From the NCBI GenBank assembly GCA_000316135.1, contig JH994073.1, positions 1 to 12,918 of the forward strand: a DNA stretch of 12,918 bases, written 5' to 3'. The notes beneath the pieces were generated by a model. It searched no databases, was not told the DNA's origin, and worked only from the letters and a program-made list of their open reading frames with translations. The translations under genes were made by a program, and so were the position numbers. Source of the stretch: Trachipleistophora hominis (taxonomy: Eukaryota > Microsporidia > Pleistophoridae). Below, piece after piece: positions 1 through 7,085 of the stretch; positions within the stretch are counted from its first letter, which is position 1; every line of letters starts with the position of its first letter.

Positions 1-159
1 AACAGACACCATATATACAAAGCAGGCCTGAATATAATATCCCAAATAAAAACAATACTTTTTTAGTACAACACTTCATACTACAACACTACACCATGTA
101 TAACATCCTAACAACCAACTGCCTACCAAAAAACAACAAACCATATCTTTATTTTGAAA

Positions 160-204
160 GATCGTTTAATTAATCCCTAACACAACCCACACACCTAAAC
201 GATC
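160..204. repeat. Inverted repeat upstream of the first gene
   Basis: GATCGTTTA at 160-168 is the exact reverse complement of TAAACGATC at 196-204. With one mismatch the arms extend to about 12 bp, and 27 bp separate them. It lies in the upstream region of the 317-1276 gene and could be an operator-like site or a decayed terminal inverted repeat. No function is demonstrable. Confidence 0.5.
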
Positions 205-212
205 CTTCCTAG

Positions 213-225
213 GGCGCTGAGCGCC
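213..225 (+). other. GC-rich 5-bp hairpin (GGCGC-TGA-GCGCC)
   Basis: This is a perfect 5-bp G/C stem with a 3-nt loop in otherwise AT- and C-rich DNA. It lies just before an ATG at 230 that I did not choose as the start. If transcription begins near the C5 run at 312-316, the hairpin is promoter DNA rather than leader RNA. Confidence 0.4.
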
Positions 226-311
226 GAGCATGGTTTTAACAACCGTTGGTTCATGGATCATATCAATACAACATTACGTACCACCCCCATTATATTCATT
301 ACGCATTCGTA

Positions 312-316
312 CCCCC
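312..316 (+). promoter_or_regulatory. C5 start-proximal motif of the 317-1276 gene
   Basis: Context is GTACCCCC directly abutting ATG at 317. CCC-type motifs next to start codons are known in microsporidia and are associated with very short 5' UTRs. A second C5 run at 284-288 is followed by ATT rather than ATG. This motif decides the start at 317 over the upstream ATG at 230. Confidence 0.55.
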
Positions 317-1276
317 ATGAAAGACACCATCAATCCAACTGCCACTCCACAAGAAATAGCGGATCTAAACCGTAAAATAGCACAAGCCCTAAAAAAATCA
401 TTTTTTAAGTCACCAGATTACACCACAGCATCCATTCACACATCAGCTCTTGCACTGCTAACCACCCCCCTCAACCACTACAAATGTGCGCTGCTTCAGC
501 TCATATTAAAAGAACATGCCGATGCAATGTTTAGTATGCTTAAAGCCGCCGAGTTTAGTACGTATTTTTATGAGCGGGCGGGAGCACTTAGCTTTGTGAA
601 TGGATGTTATTCAATTGGTGGGAATGCATTCGTTAAAGGATATGAGGGGATTGATAATGATGAGATGTGTATGGCGATTAGACGGTGGATTGGTGATAGG
701 GAAGATGCTATTGTTGAGATGATGAAGATGGGGAAGGATTGCGATGTGGTTGATGACTATGAACGGTATTGTCGTGATAGTTATGAGGATGAATACGGTA
801 CTAGAGAAAGGACTGAGGATAGTAATAGTGTTAAAAACAAGACAGAAGATAATACTAAAAATAGTAGTGCTAAGAACAACAGTACTAAAAATATGAATGT
901 CAACGATACTAGGAATATAATACGGTCATCCACTTACATCCCTGCAACAGATACATCAATACCCGCCCTAAAACTAAATTACCTATACAACGCTCACGTT
1001 CTATATAAGAAAGCACAGATGCCTAAAACTGCAGATTTGATAAAATCAAAAATACTAAGAGAATGCATCATTCAGAGGAAGTACGAGCATGCCGCGTATT
1101 ACGCGTGTGCTAATACGGACGTGATGAGAATGTTAATGTTTTTGAATGGTGGTGATGATGATGAACTAAAAATGATGGATGAGCAAGCGTTGAAGATGAT
1201 GGGGGTTGATGAGTGCGGAGGAATGCTGGTTGAGGAGATATTAGGAAGGAGAGGCAGTGAATACGAACTATTGTAG
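317..1276 (+). CDS. Hypothetical helical protein with a charged N/K/T-rich linker, 319 aa
   Basis: I do not recognise the family. The chosen ATG at 317 is immediately preceded by CCCCC (312-316), the same arrangement as the neighbouring Cfd1-like gene (CCC directly before ATG). An in-frame upstream ATG at 230 would add 29 residues with no clear coding character. From the 317 start, residues about 10-150 look mostly alpha-helical. They are followed by an acidic segment (about 150-165) and a low-complexity N/K/T/S/D/E linker (about 165-200). A second helical region (about 215-319) contains a K/A/Y-rich stretch reminiscent of TPR or alpha-solenoid repeats, but no motif is decisive. No signal peptide or clear membrane segment is visible. 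The end is rich in D, M, G and E. A candidate AATAAA lies at 1376-1381. The coding strand swings between C-rich and G-rich blocks. That it is a real gene is fairly sure from its length in AT-rich DNA and the start motif; its function is unknown. Confidence 0.75.
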   Translation: MKDTINPTATPQEIADLNRKIAQALKKSFFKSPDYTTASIHTSALALLTTPLNHYKCALLQLILKEHADAMFSMLKAAEFSTYFYERAGALSFVNGCYSIGGNAFVKGYEGIDNDEMCMAIRRWIGDREDAIVEMMKMGKDCDVVDDYERYCRDSYEDEYGTRERTEDSNSVKNKTEDNTKNSSAKNNSTKNMNVNDTRNIIRSSTYIPATDTSIPALKLNYLYNAHVLYKKAQMPKTADLIKSKILRECIIQRKYEHAAYYACANTDVMRMLMFLNGGDDDELKMMDEQALKMMGVDECGGMLVEEILGRRGSEYELL

Positions 1277-1343
1277 GGTTGTTAAGCATGATGAAGATTG
1301 GTAAGATATTAGGAAGAATGGGCAACAATATAAACTGTTGTAG
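1236..1343 (+). repeat. Imperfect tandem duplication across the stop codon of the first gene
   Basis: The gene's last 40 or so bases, starting AGATATTAGGAAG at 1236 and ending TTGTAGG with the TAG stop at 1274-1276, recur in diverged form from AGATATTAGGAAG at 1304 to TTGTAGG (TAG at 1341-1343). The offset is 67-68 bp, so the second copy is out of frame and noncoding. It is a decayed local duplication of the 3' end. Confidence 0.6.
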
Positions 1344-1347
1344 GATG

Positions 1348-1365
1348 TACGTAATGTGTTACGTA
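1348..1365 (+). other. Perfect 7-bp hairpin after the first gene
   Basis: TACGTAA, loop TGTG, TTACGTA forms a perfect stem about 70 bp past the stop codon. A wider imperfect inverted repeat surrounds it: GGATGTA at 1343-1349 pairs with TACATCC at 1420-1426. A candidate AATAAA (1376-1381) lies inside the wider loop. It could be a 3'-end RNA structure; there is no bacterial-style terminator T-run directly after it. Confidence 0.45.
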
Positions 1366-1530
1366 GTTTAGCGTTAATAAAATTAGTGTTTGTGTAATAT
1401 AAGATGTAGTGCTACGCATTACATCCCTTTCTTAGTTTTTTTATTGGATTAAACATGTAATGTAAGAATTTTACGTATTTTTTACAATTTGTAATAAACG
1501 TTATTTACATATCTTTAGGATCGGCTTTAC

Positions 1531-1608
1531 AAGGACACGTGCTTAATGGTTAGAGTATGGGTCACCGGGTGGAAAGTTTCGCCTTCAAGTTCGACGGGAA
1601 CCTCCCTT
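1531..1608 (+). ncRNA. GC-rich, tRNA-sized candidate Pol III transcript
   Basis: A 78-base island of much higher GC than its surroundings. It has an A-box-like segment around 1541-1556 (GCTTAATGGTTAGAGT, able to form a 4-bp D-arm-like stem with two wobbles), a B-box-like AAGTTCGACGG at 1588-1598, and a T-rich run with TTTTT at 1613-1617 that could stop Pol III. It does not fold as a proper tRNA: anticodon and T stems do not pair and no U33 plus anticodon fits. A different hairpin is plausible, with GTTTC (1576-1580) pairing GGAAC (1597-1601) and GGG (1567-1569) pairing CCC (1604-1606). It may be a small ncRNA or a tRNA-derived relic. Confidence 0.3.
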
Positions 1609-1743
1609 CTTTCTTTTTACGGTTTGTAACACCGGTATATGACCAAAAGAATAACTCAATAAATCATAATGAGCAGATTAGTTTCTACGAATCAGAAGAA
1701 TATGTGTGGCAATAAAGTAAATGAACAATAATGAAACATATTT

Positions 1744-2395
1744 CTAGTTGAAAACTAGATACGCTGTTCCATTTGTGAAATATATGAATAGATTGGTATC
1801 TGTTAGTACGTTTTTGCTCTTATTTACCTTTATTTAAATTTATTCGAGCGTTCTCAACAACTCGTGTTTTTCTATAAGAATTAAAAAATTAGTTTCTAGA
1901 AAATGATAGCACTTTCACTAAACATCGACCAAAAACGACCGCTAGATAAATTTAAAAACACAGAAATAGCACAAGAGCATATAACTTTCTATTTACTACC
2001 GTAACATAAAATAATATTTTTTAATTGTTTCTCGAATCGACAAATCAGCTTGCAAATTATATTTTTATTATTAACTAGCTGCGCTATTCCGTTTGTGATA
2101 CGGAAATTTAAATTAGTATGTCTAGAACAAAAGTTGTGCTTCTTTGTTCTTAAATTCATTTTAAATCATCCATTTTACCTTCGTTTGCGCTTCTCATCAG
2201 AGATTAAAAAAATTAATCTTCCGCCGACATCGACAATTAATTCAAACATTGATCACAAATGGCTGCTGAGTGAGTTTAGGAACCTGAAAATTTCATATCA
2301 ATATACAACTTATTAATGGTAACGAAAAGATGAAATAACTTTTTTTGATTTTCTAGGATTGGCCAATCAGCTCACAAGTTGTCTTTTTATTATTA
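1744..2395 (-). repeat. Left array of the ~320-bp degenerate repeat family
   Basis: Two recognisable cores are read on the minus strand: AATCAGCTT at 2043-2051 and AATCAGCTC at 2365-2373, 322 bp apart. Each is flanked by the family's A/T-rich runs. Beyond the 2043 core come a TTTTTATTATTA block (2062-2073) and a block with CTAGCTGCGCTATTCC (2075-2090). That second block recurs in diverged form at 1744-1770 (CTAGATACGCTGTTCC). The internal poly-A block at about 2190-2220 is also matched at about 1861-1893, so at least two and a half units are present. The cores and blocks are also found at 5698-6050 and 10770-12670. Confidence 0.6.
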
Positions 2396-2756
2396 TGAAT
2401 ATTTTTATGATGATATACAAATAGTAACCTGATATAGAAATAATTACATTCTTGAACCATTAAAACAACGCTCAAAATTAGCGTATTTTTGTAAAATATT
2501 ACTTTTAAGATAGTATTTTATACCAATATAATAACAAATGACGCATTTAAACTGCTTTTAGTTGTGATTTCATTCAGCAGATAGGAGAATATTGTGAAAA
2601 CTGCTAACAAATAAATAACCGCTGGGATAAATTTTTGCTCCTGAGCCAACAGTCTTCAAGGCTACGGTCGACGCTCAATGTACCAGGAAAGTTTGTTTGA
2701 TGTGTGAGATGTTACTTAAACGGACTTTTAAGCAAAAAAATTTTTGACGTTAATGA

Positions 2757-2987
2757 CTAGTTAAACTGCGACTGTTAAAAAAGATTGAATTGATTAAAGT
2801 TAGGATAGAGGATGTTCTGTAGGAATTTGAACCTATTATTACCGATATAATCAAGATTAGCGATAATTCATTCTAACTTTTAAGGAACCTGATAGAAGTG
2901 ATCGAAGCTCTCGTAATAAATCAAGGGCTAAGAATTGTTAGCAAAGTCATCAAAAGCTTTTCAACGTTAAATAAATGTATAGAGTGA
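2757..2987 (+). pseudogene. Possible decayed helical coding relic with two internal stops
   Basis: Reading from 2757, 76 codons before a TGA at 2985-2987 contain only two stops (TAG at 2820, TAA at 2874). They encode an L/I/V/K/E-rich, amphipathic-helix-like sequence; the last piece begins LLRNLIEVIEAL. No start codon or CCC motif is present. It may be a relic or simply chance: open stretches of 21, 17 and 36 codons are not rare in this DNA. Confidence 0.15.
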
Positions 2988-3027
2988 TTTAATTTAGTAG
3001 CAAACTGCCATAAACAAGAAATCAACT

Positions 3028-4629
3028 TTATACATCTTCACTCATCTGGAAATATAAGCATGAGTAATCCTTGACCAACACTAAATTTTGGACGTCCTTC
3101 AATCGCTTAACACGCAAGTTAATAGGACTACCAATAAAGTATACTTTTCTAGCTTTTTCACAACAACTCACTATCAAATCCATACCTAACCAATCCACGC
3201 CCTGGCATCGCGAGAAATCCATTATTAAAATATCGGTGTACTCCGGTAATACAAATCGTTTTGCCGTCAAGAAACACAATAAGTAATCTACCACAATAAC
3301 CTTAATATTATCTGACTCAATCACATCCAGCGAATCATACAATGCAATCTTTCGTCGGCTTGCAATAATGTAATATGCCACGCAGATTCCCAGCCCAACC
3401 AATACGCCAACAATATACTGGCCAGTCAACCAGCAAATAAGGCACACAACAACAGAGATGCTATATTCATAGATTGATGTAGTAAAAATCGGCTCATAGA
3501 AAGAACTATATAAGAACCCGGCACCCATAACGAACGGTAACATACTTAGTACAAAATTCGGAACGTATCCCTTGATTGTAAGACCAAAAACTGCGATCAA
3601 AATCATTGCCAACGCGGAAACATACCCGTAGATCTTCAACGTTCCACCAGCCTTATAGAACGCAATTGAATAGCAAGCAACGAAGTAACATGGGATGAAC
3701 GTAAACAGATTAGAAAATCCCTGTGTCCCTAACTCGTCCGAAAAATCAAAATTCACTCCAGTCGAAATTTTGTATGCCGGCAGATTAACCGCGATGTGAA
3801 CAGAGTTAAAGAATATTACCGTCAAAATATTGAAGAAGTTGTACACAAATGAACGCCAGTTCAACGTAGATAGGTCTATACGACTCAAAACATAATTTGG
3901 GTATAAAATTTTAGCCTCCTTTATCGGTAACCAATTGTTATCACGCAAGTATTGCATCCGATCACTAGCGCCTACAAATATGAACGCGATACCGTAGAAC
4001 AACGTAATAATTATCAGGGTGTATAGTGGTATGAGGAAATCGGCACCTGCAAGTTTGAACTGCAGGATGAACAAAATAACGGCAACAGCTATAGCAATCG
4101 TACACAGCAACCAATACTTTTTTTCGTAGCCCTTGGGAACTAAGGCCGACCATCCCAAGGGAAACTGGGTGAGACCGATCGCACCAAGACAGCCGTTTAC
4201 GACAGCTTTCGGGATCAGAGAGATCAAGTGCCCAGCCCTTCCGTATTTTAGCAGGAGGCTGACAATTCCAAACCCTACGGAACAAATCAAAAGAATTGCG
4301 ATAAAATTAGTGATATAGCCATTCAACCCGCTGGTGTGTTTGTTGATTATCTTTCCGACGTTCTCCTCCATGAACGGTAAGCTCTCCACGATTACGCTGC
4401 TGATAATAGCAGCATCGATTTTACTGAAATAATTGAACAGTAACTGTGACCATATAGTAGAGTAAATGTAACAAAGCATGCCAATATTCTGCACAATAAT
4501 GTTTTGTTCGGGATCATCGCTCTTAAACATGGCTCGGCCATACGAAAGCATGTCCATCAGTTGAAAAATAATTGCCATCAACGAAGTAGAAATTAAAGCA
4601 GAAATGCTGAAAGTCCGCTTTGGATTCAT
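3028..4629 (-). CDS. SulP (SLC26)-family membrane permease with reduced STAS domain, 533 aa
   Basis: Multispanning transporter of the SulP superfamily, which moves anions or, in the fungal YGR125W/Vsb1-like branch, supports vacuolar basic amino-acid storage. The substrate cannot be told from sequence. Residues 1-430 hold about 10-12 hydrophobic segments. The first carries QLMDMLSYG (23-31), the SulP TM1 signature region. ELGTQGFSNLF (299-309) and FYKAGGT (324-330) match the conserved N-x-x-x-F and GG-T region of the core. Residues about 440-520 form a short STAS-like domain with LIMDFSRCQGVDWLGMDL (468-485). The usual Ser after the Asp is replaced by Trp. The start ATG has CCCC 11 bases upstream (4641-4644). 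It is a paralogue of the gene at 8311-9903, in the same orientation. Its GC content looks higher than its paralogue's. The family is sure; substrate and membrane are open. Confidence 0.92.
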   Translation of the reverse strand: MNPKRTFSISALISTSLMAIIFQLMDMLSYGRAMFKSDDPEQNIIVQNIGMLCYIYSTIWSQLLFNYFSKIDAAIISSVIVESLPFMEENVGKIINKHTSGLNGYITNFIAILLICSVGFGIVSLLLKYGRAGHLISLIPKAVVNGCLGAIGLTQFPLGWSALVPKGYEKKYWLLCTIAIAVAVILFILQFKLAGADFLIPLYTLIIITLFYGIAFIFVGASDRMQYLRDNNWLPIKEAKILYPNYVLSRIDLSTLNWRSFVYNFFNILTVIFFNSVHIAVNLPAYKISTGVNFDFSDELGTQGFSNLFTFIPCYFVACYSIAFYKAGGTLKIYGYVSALAMILIAVFGLTIKGYVPNFVLSMLPFVMGAGFLYSSFYEPIFTTSIYEYSISVVVCLICWLTGQYIVGVLVGLGICVAYYIIASRRKIALYDSLDVIESDNIKVIVVDYLLCFLTAKRFVLPEYTDILIMDFSRCQGVDWLGMDLIVSCCEKARKVYFIGSPINLRVKRLKDVQNLVLVKDYSCLYFQMSEDV

Positions 4630-4640
4630 TGACTATTTGA

Positions 4641-4644
4641 GGGG
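4641..4644 (-). promoter_or_regulatory. CCCC start-proximal motif of the first SulP gene
   Basis: Read on the minus strand, the context is TTTACCCCTC, with 11 bases between the run and the ATG at 4629. It matches the TACCCC context seen at the other SulP gene and at the first gene. Confidence 0.5.
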
Positions 4645-5697
4645 TAAATTACAACAATTTGTTTTTGATAGTGATGATTAATTAGCATTTTTTGGAGTTG
4701 GGAGGAAAAATTAATTTAAAGCATTTTTTAATAAAAAATGAACTTTTCTATTGGCTTTGCTTAATTAATAACAAAAATGAGCATTTCAGAAATAGATTAA
4801 AATATGTAATATATAAATTATACATGACGTTATTACACCTCTTTGATAAAATTTATTTATAAACAACTGAACCACATTACTTAAGTATAGTATCTGAAAA
4901 TATCAATCTATCGCTATACTTAGCTAACTACAATTTGAACTTCAGTATTTCATGATCAACAAGAAAATAAATTTTTGTTTTACTATGATTCATCTTCTAG
5001 CTCAGGCCGAATGGAACTTGCCAAGTATAAAGAACGCTAGCGAACAATGCACACATATTATAATTTTTGATGATTAAGTGAAAATATACACAAATGAAAC
5101 ACTTTGCTTTTTATTTCGAGTAACTTGAAAAAAAGTTTTTTCAGATTTTAGGCTTATCAGTTTTGATATCATGTCATGTTTATCAACAACTCCTTGTTCG
5201 ATGATTTTCAATGCTTGGATAGAAACTGCACAATACTGGATCCCAATATGTTGAACTCTTTTTCGCATCTTTGTATATTTTTTAAGTGAAGAGATCACTT
5301 AACATATAACGTAACATTAACTCTTACATAGTGTAAATAATCACCACTATTTATTGTCATTATTATATTTGCTGTTTGTCTGATTCTATTACTAGTTTTT
5401 TCAAAATAGCAATATTTGTAAGTATGGTAACTTTAGATACAAGGCGAATAAAACAATTTTTAATGTCAAACAAAAATAATTCTTAATGGTGCACAGATAT
5501 AGATAACAAACTCCCTTTACATATTCTACGTATTGTAACATTAGTGATGCGTATCAATAAAAATGTTACACTTTTTGTTGGAAATCGTTTTTTTTCCATT
5601 ATTCATTCTTTGTTCACTATCAATTCTAGGAATCTATCATAATTTGTTAACTTTAACAAGTATAAATGTTTTAAAATAGTTCTACATGGTAAATGTT

Positions 5698-6050
5698 AAA
5701 AACTAGCTACGCAATATAATTTATACATCCGAAGATACTTTAATACGTGTTTAATAAAACTTAATCTCATTTAGTACCATTTCTATGGTAATAACGCCTA
5801 ATCACGTGATTTTCTTTTTTCGATCGAGCCGTAAAAATCAATTTTCGGTCAGCATCAATGGTTTAGCAAATAGCTTTGGTGACAGATCACATCGTGGATT
5901 TACGAACATGAAGATTGTATGGCAACAAAATACTTTTCATTCGTTGCTTAAATTTTTAGATAAAATTTTTTATTTTTTCCAACCTAACAAATTAACTTGC
6001 GAGTTTTCTTTTAATTATTGTGGTGATTATCTAAAGATTAGTATGTTTTA
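5698..6050 (-). repeat. Minus-strand unit of the ~320-bp repeat family
   Basis: Read on the minus strand, it has the core ACTCGCAAGTTAATTTGTTAG followed by A-rich then T-rich DNA (about 5960-6005). It ends in a block at 5749-5772 that matches 11203-11226 at 22 of 24 positions by eye (one contains GATTAAGTTTTATTAAAC, the other GATTAAATTTTATTAAAC). Next comes a CGTAGCTAGTT block (about 5699-5711), in the same order as in the right array. The plus-strand AAGATTAGTATG near 6035-6045 matches AAATTAGTATG near 2110-2120. The intermediate body aligns loosely with the 10820-10910 copy. Confidence 0.55.
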
Positions 6051-6248
6051 ACCAGCAATAACAAGCAGCATAATACGTAATATACAAAGATATGTTTATG
6101 ATGACGAATGTGTTTGGCAATTTTACAGACAATGTTGGTTTAAATGGTTAAAACGTGATATTATTATGATATAACATATTACTCCCGTTTACTTTAATAT
6201 TTTTATATTAGTAGGTGTTTGTGTATGTATTCATATAGCTTATGGTAA

Positions 6249-6251
6249 CCC
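6249..6251 (+). promoter_or_regulatory. CCC start-proximal motif of the Cfd1-like gene
   Basis: GGTAACCC directly abuts the ATG at 6252, mirroring the arrangement at 312-317. Confidence 0.5.
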
Positions 6252-7085
6252 ATGTTATTCATTTCTGTAGTAAGCGGAAAAGGAGGCGTTGGCAAGTCAA
6301 CAATTGCTGCGCTTATAGCAGCAAAGTTGTCGAAGCAGGCGCCTACTCTGTTACTTGACTTCGATATATGCGGTCCATCGATAGGAAATATTTTCCCGGC
6401 AAGTGGAAAAGTTGTTAAAACTCGAACTGGTTTAAAACCTTTACAAGTTAATAACAGCTCCCTATATATCCTGTCCATGTCATCTCTAATAAAAAACGAT
6501 AGTTCGGTAATATGGCGAGCTCCACGCAAATTACAATTGTATGAAATGTTTTACAATAGTGCTTATGAGAATATACTCCAAAACACGACGGAAAGTGATC
6601 CCGATTCTTACGATATTCTCGACAAACACAATAACATAGGTAATAAAACCGCTCAAAAAAACGTTACTGTCGATGAAAGCTGCCAGCTTGGGTATAAATA
6701 CGTTGTAATTGACACTCCTCCGGGTATCACCATAGTCCATTCGTTTATTAAAGAGAAGAATACGAAGATATTGCTTGTTACAACAAGCCAAAATGTTGCC
6801 ATTTCAGATTCAATTAATACAATTAATTTTTTTGGTAAAATAAGCGGTATAATAGAAAATATGAGCGGGCTAAAATGTCCAAACTGCAAGAAAATTACAA
6901 ATATATATTCAAGAAACGGGGGATCACAACTTGCAGAAGAATTTAATATTCCTTTCTATGGAACGCTAGAAATTGATCAAAATATTTCACAGTTTATTGA
7001 AAATGGTACGTTGTACGAAAATATTAACTCTCTTGGTTGCAATAATGTTCTAGATACAGTTGTCAGAAAATTAGTTGGTTCTTGA
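6252..7085 (+). CDS. Cfd1/NUBP2-like Mrp-family P-loop ATPase, cytosolic Fe-S scaffold, 277 aa
   Basis: Mrp/NBP35-family ATPase that, with its partner, builds and hands on 4Fe-4S clusters in the cytosolic iron-sulfur assembly (CIA) pathway. Visible motifs are the deviant Walker A KGGVGKST (10-17), LDFDICGPSIG (35-45), WRAPRK (88-93), DTPPG (154-158), IENMSG (201-206) and CPNC (209-212). CPNC is the CPxC pair that bridges a cluster between two subunits in this family. The four-cysteine N-terminal cluster of Nbp35/NUBP1 is absent because Walker A begins at residue 10, so Cfd1/NUBP2 fits better. Residues about 110-147 are a polar N/D/T-rich stretch just before the YKYVVIDTPPG strand; canonical members have a short link there, so it looks like a lineage-specific insertion. 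The start is supported by adjacent CCC. The gene is divergent from the first SulP gene and convergent with the second. A candidate AATAAA is at 7200-7205. Confidence 0.93.
   Translation: MLFISVVSGKGGVGKSTIAALIAAKLSKQAPTLLLDFDICGPSIGNIFPASGKVVKTRTGLKPLQVNNSSLYILSMSSLIKNDSSVIWRAPRKLQLYEMFYNSAYENILQNTTESDPDSYDILDKHNNIGNKTAQKNVTVDESCQLGYKYVVIDTPPGITIVHSFIKEKNTKILLVTTSQNVAISDSINTINFFGKISGIIENMSGLKCPNCKKITNIYSRNGGSQLAEEFNIPFYGTLEIDQNISQFIENGTLYENINSLGCNNVLDTVVRKLVGS

Larger units (their letters stand above)
1277..3027. other. Gene-poor AT-rich intergenic region
   Basis: No convincing protein gene is seen in 1.75 kb. It contains the decayed 3'-end duplication and hairpin (to 1426), a GC-rich possible small RNA (1531-1608), minus-strand copies of the roughly 320-bp repeat family (1744-2395, with a weaker block near 2750-2775), a small GC-rich island at 2642-2690 and a stop-interrupted helical reading frame (2757-2987). 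The 88-codon frame at 2050-2316 lies wholly in repeat sequence and is not taken as a gene. Confidence 0.6.
4630..6251. other. Intergenic region between divergent SulP and Cfd1-like genes
   Basis: A very AT-rich 1.6-kb gap. It carries promoter DNA for both divergent genes at its ends, one clear minus-strand copy of the repeat family (5698-6050) and a small perfect hairpin (AAGTGA at 5284-5289 pairing TCACTT at 5295-5300). Open frames at 5074-5298 (starts with GTG) and 5785-6051 (inside the repeat) lack the CCC motif and are not taken as genes. Confidence 0.6.

Noticed and set aside
230..316. 29-codon N-terminal extension of the first gene from ATG 230
   Set aside because: A C5 run abuts the later ATG at 317, as at the other genes, and the extension has no clear domain content.
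1576..1601. U5 snRNA-like loop (GCCTT) in the GC-rich island
   Set aside because: The conserved U5 loop continues with more pyrimidines, the loop here is too long, and no Sm site follows.
2050..2316. 88-codon plus-strand open frame
   Set aside because: It lies wholly in the left repeat array and begins with a non-ATG codon.
3965..4318. Additional open frames on both strands over the first SulP gene
   Set aside because: They are shadows of the SulP coding sequence in other frames.
5074..5298. 74-codon minus-strand open frame
   Set aside because: It starts with GTG (the first ATG leaves 64 codons), has no CCC motif and no recognised family. The sequence is protein-like, but support is too thin.
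5785..6051. 88-codon plus-strand open frame
   Set aside because: It lies inside a repeat-family unit, has no CCC motif, and its peptide is not kept in other copies.
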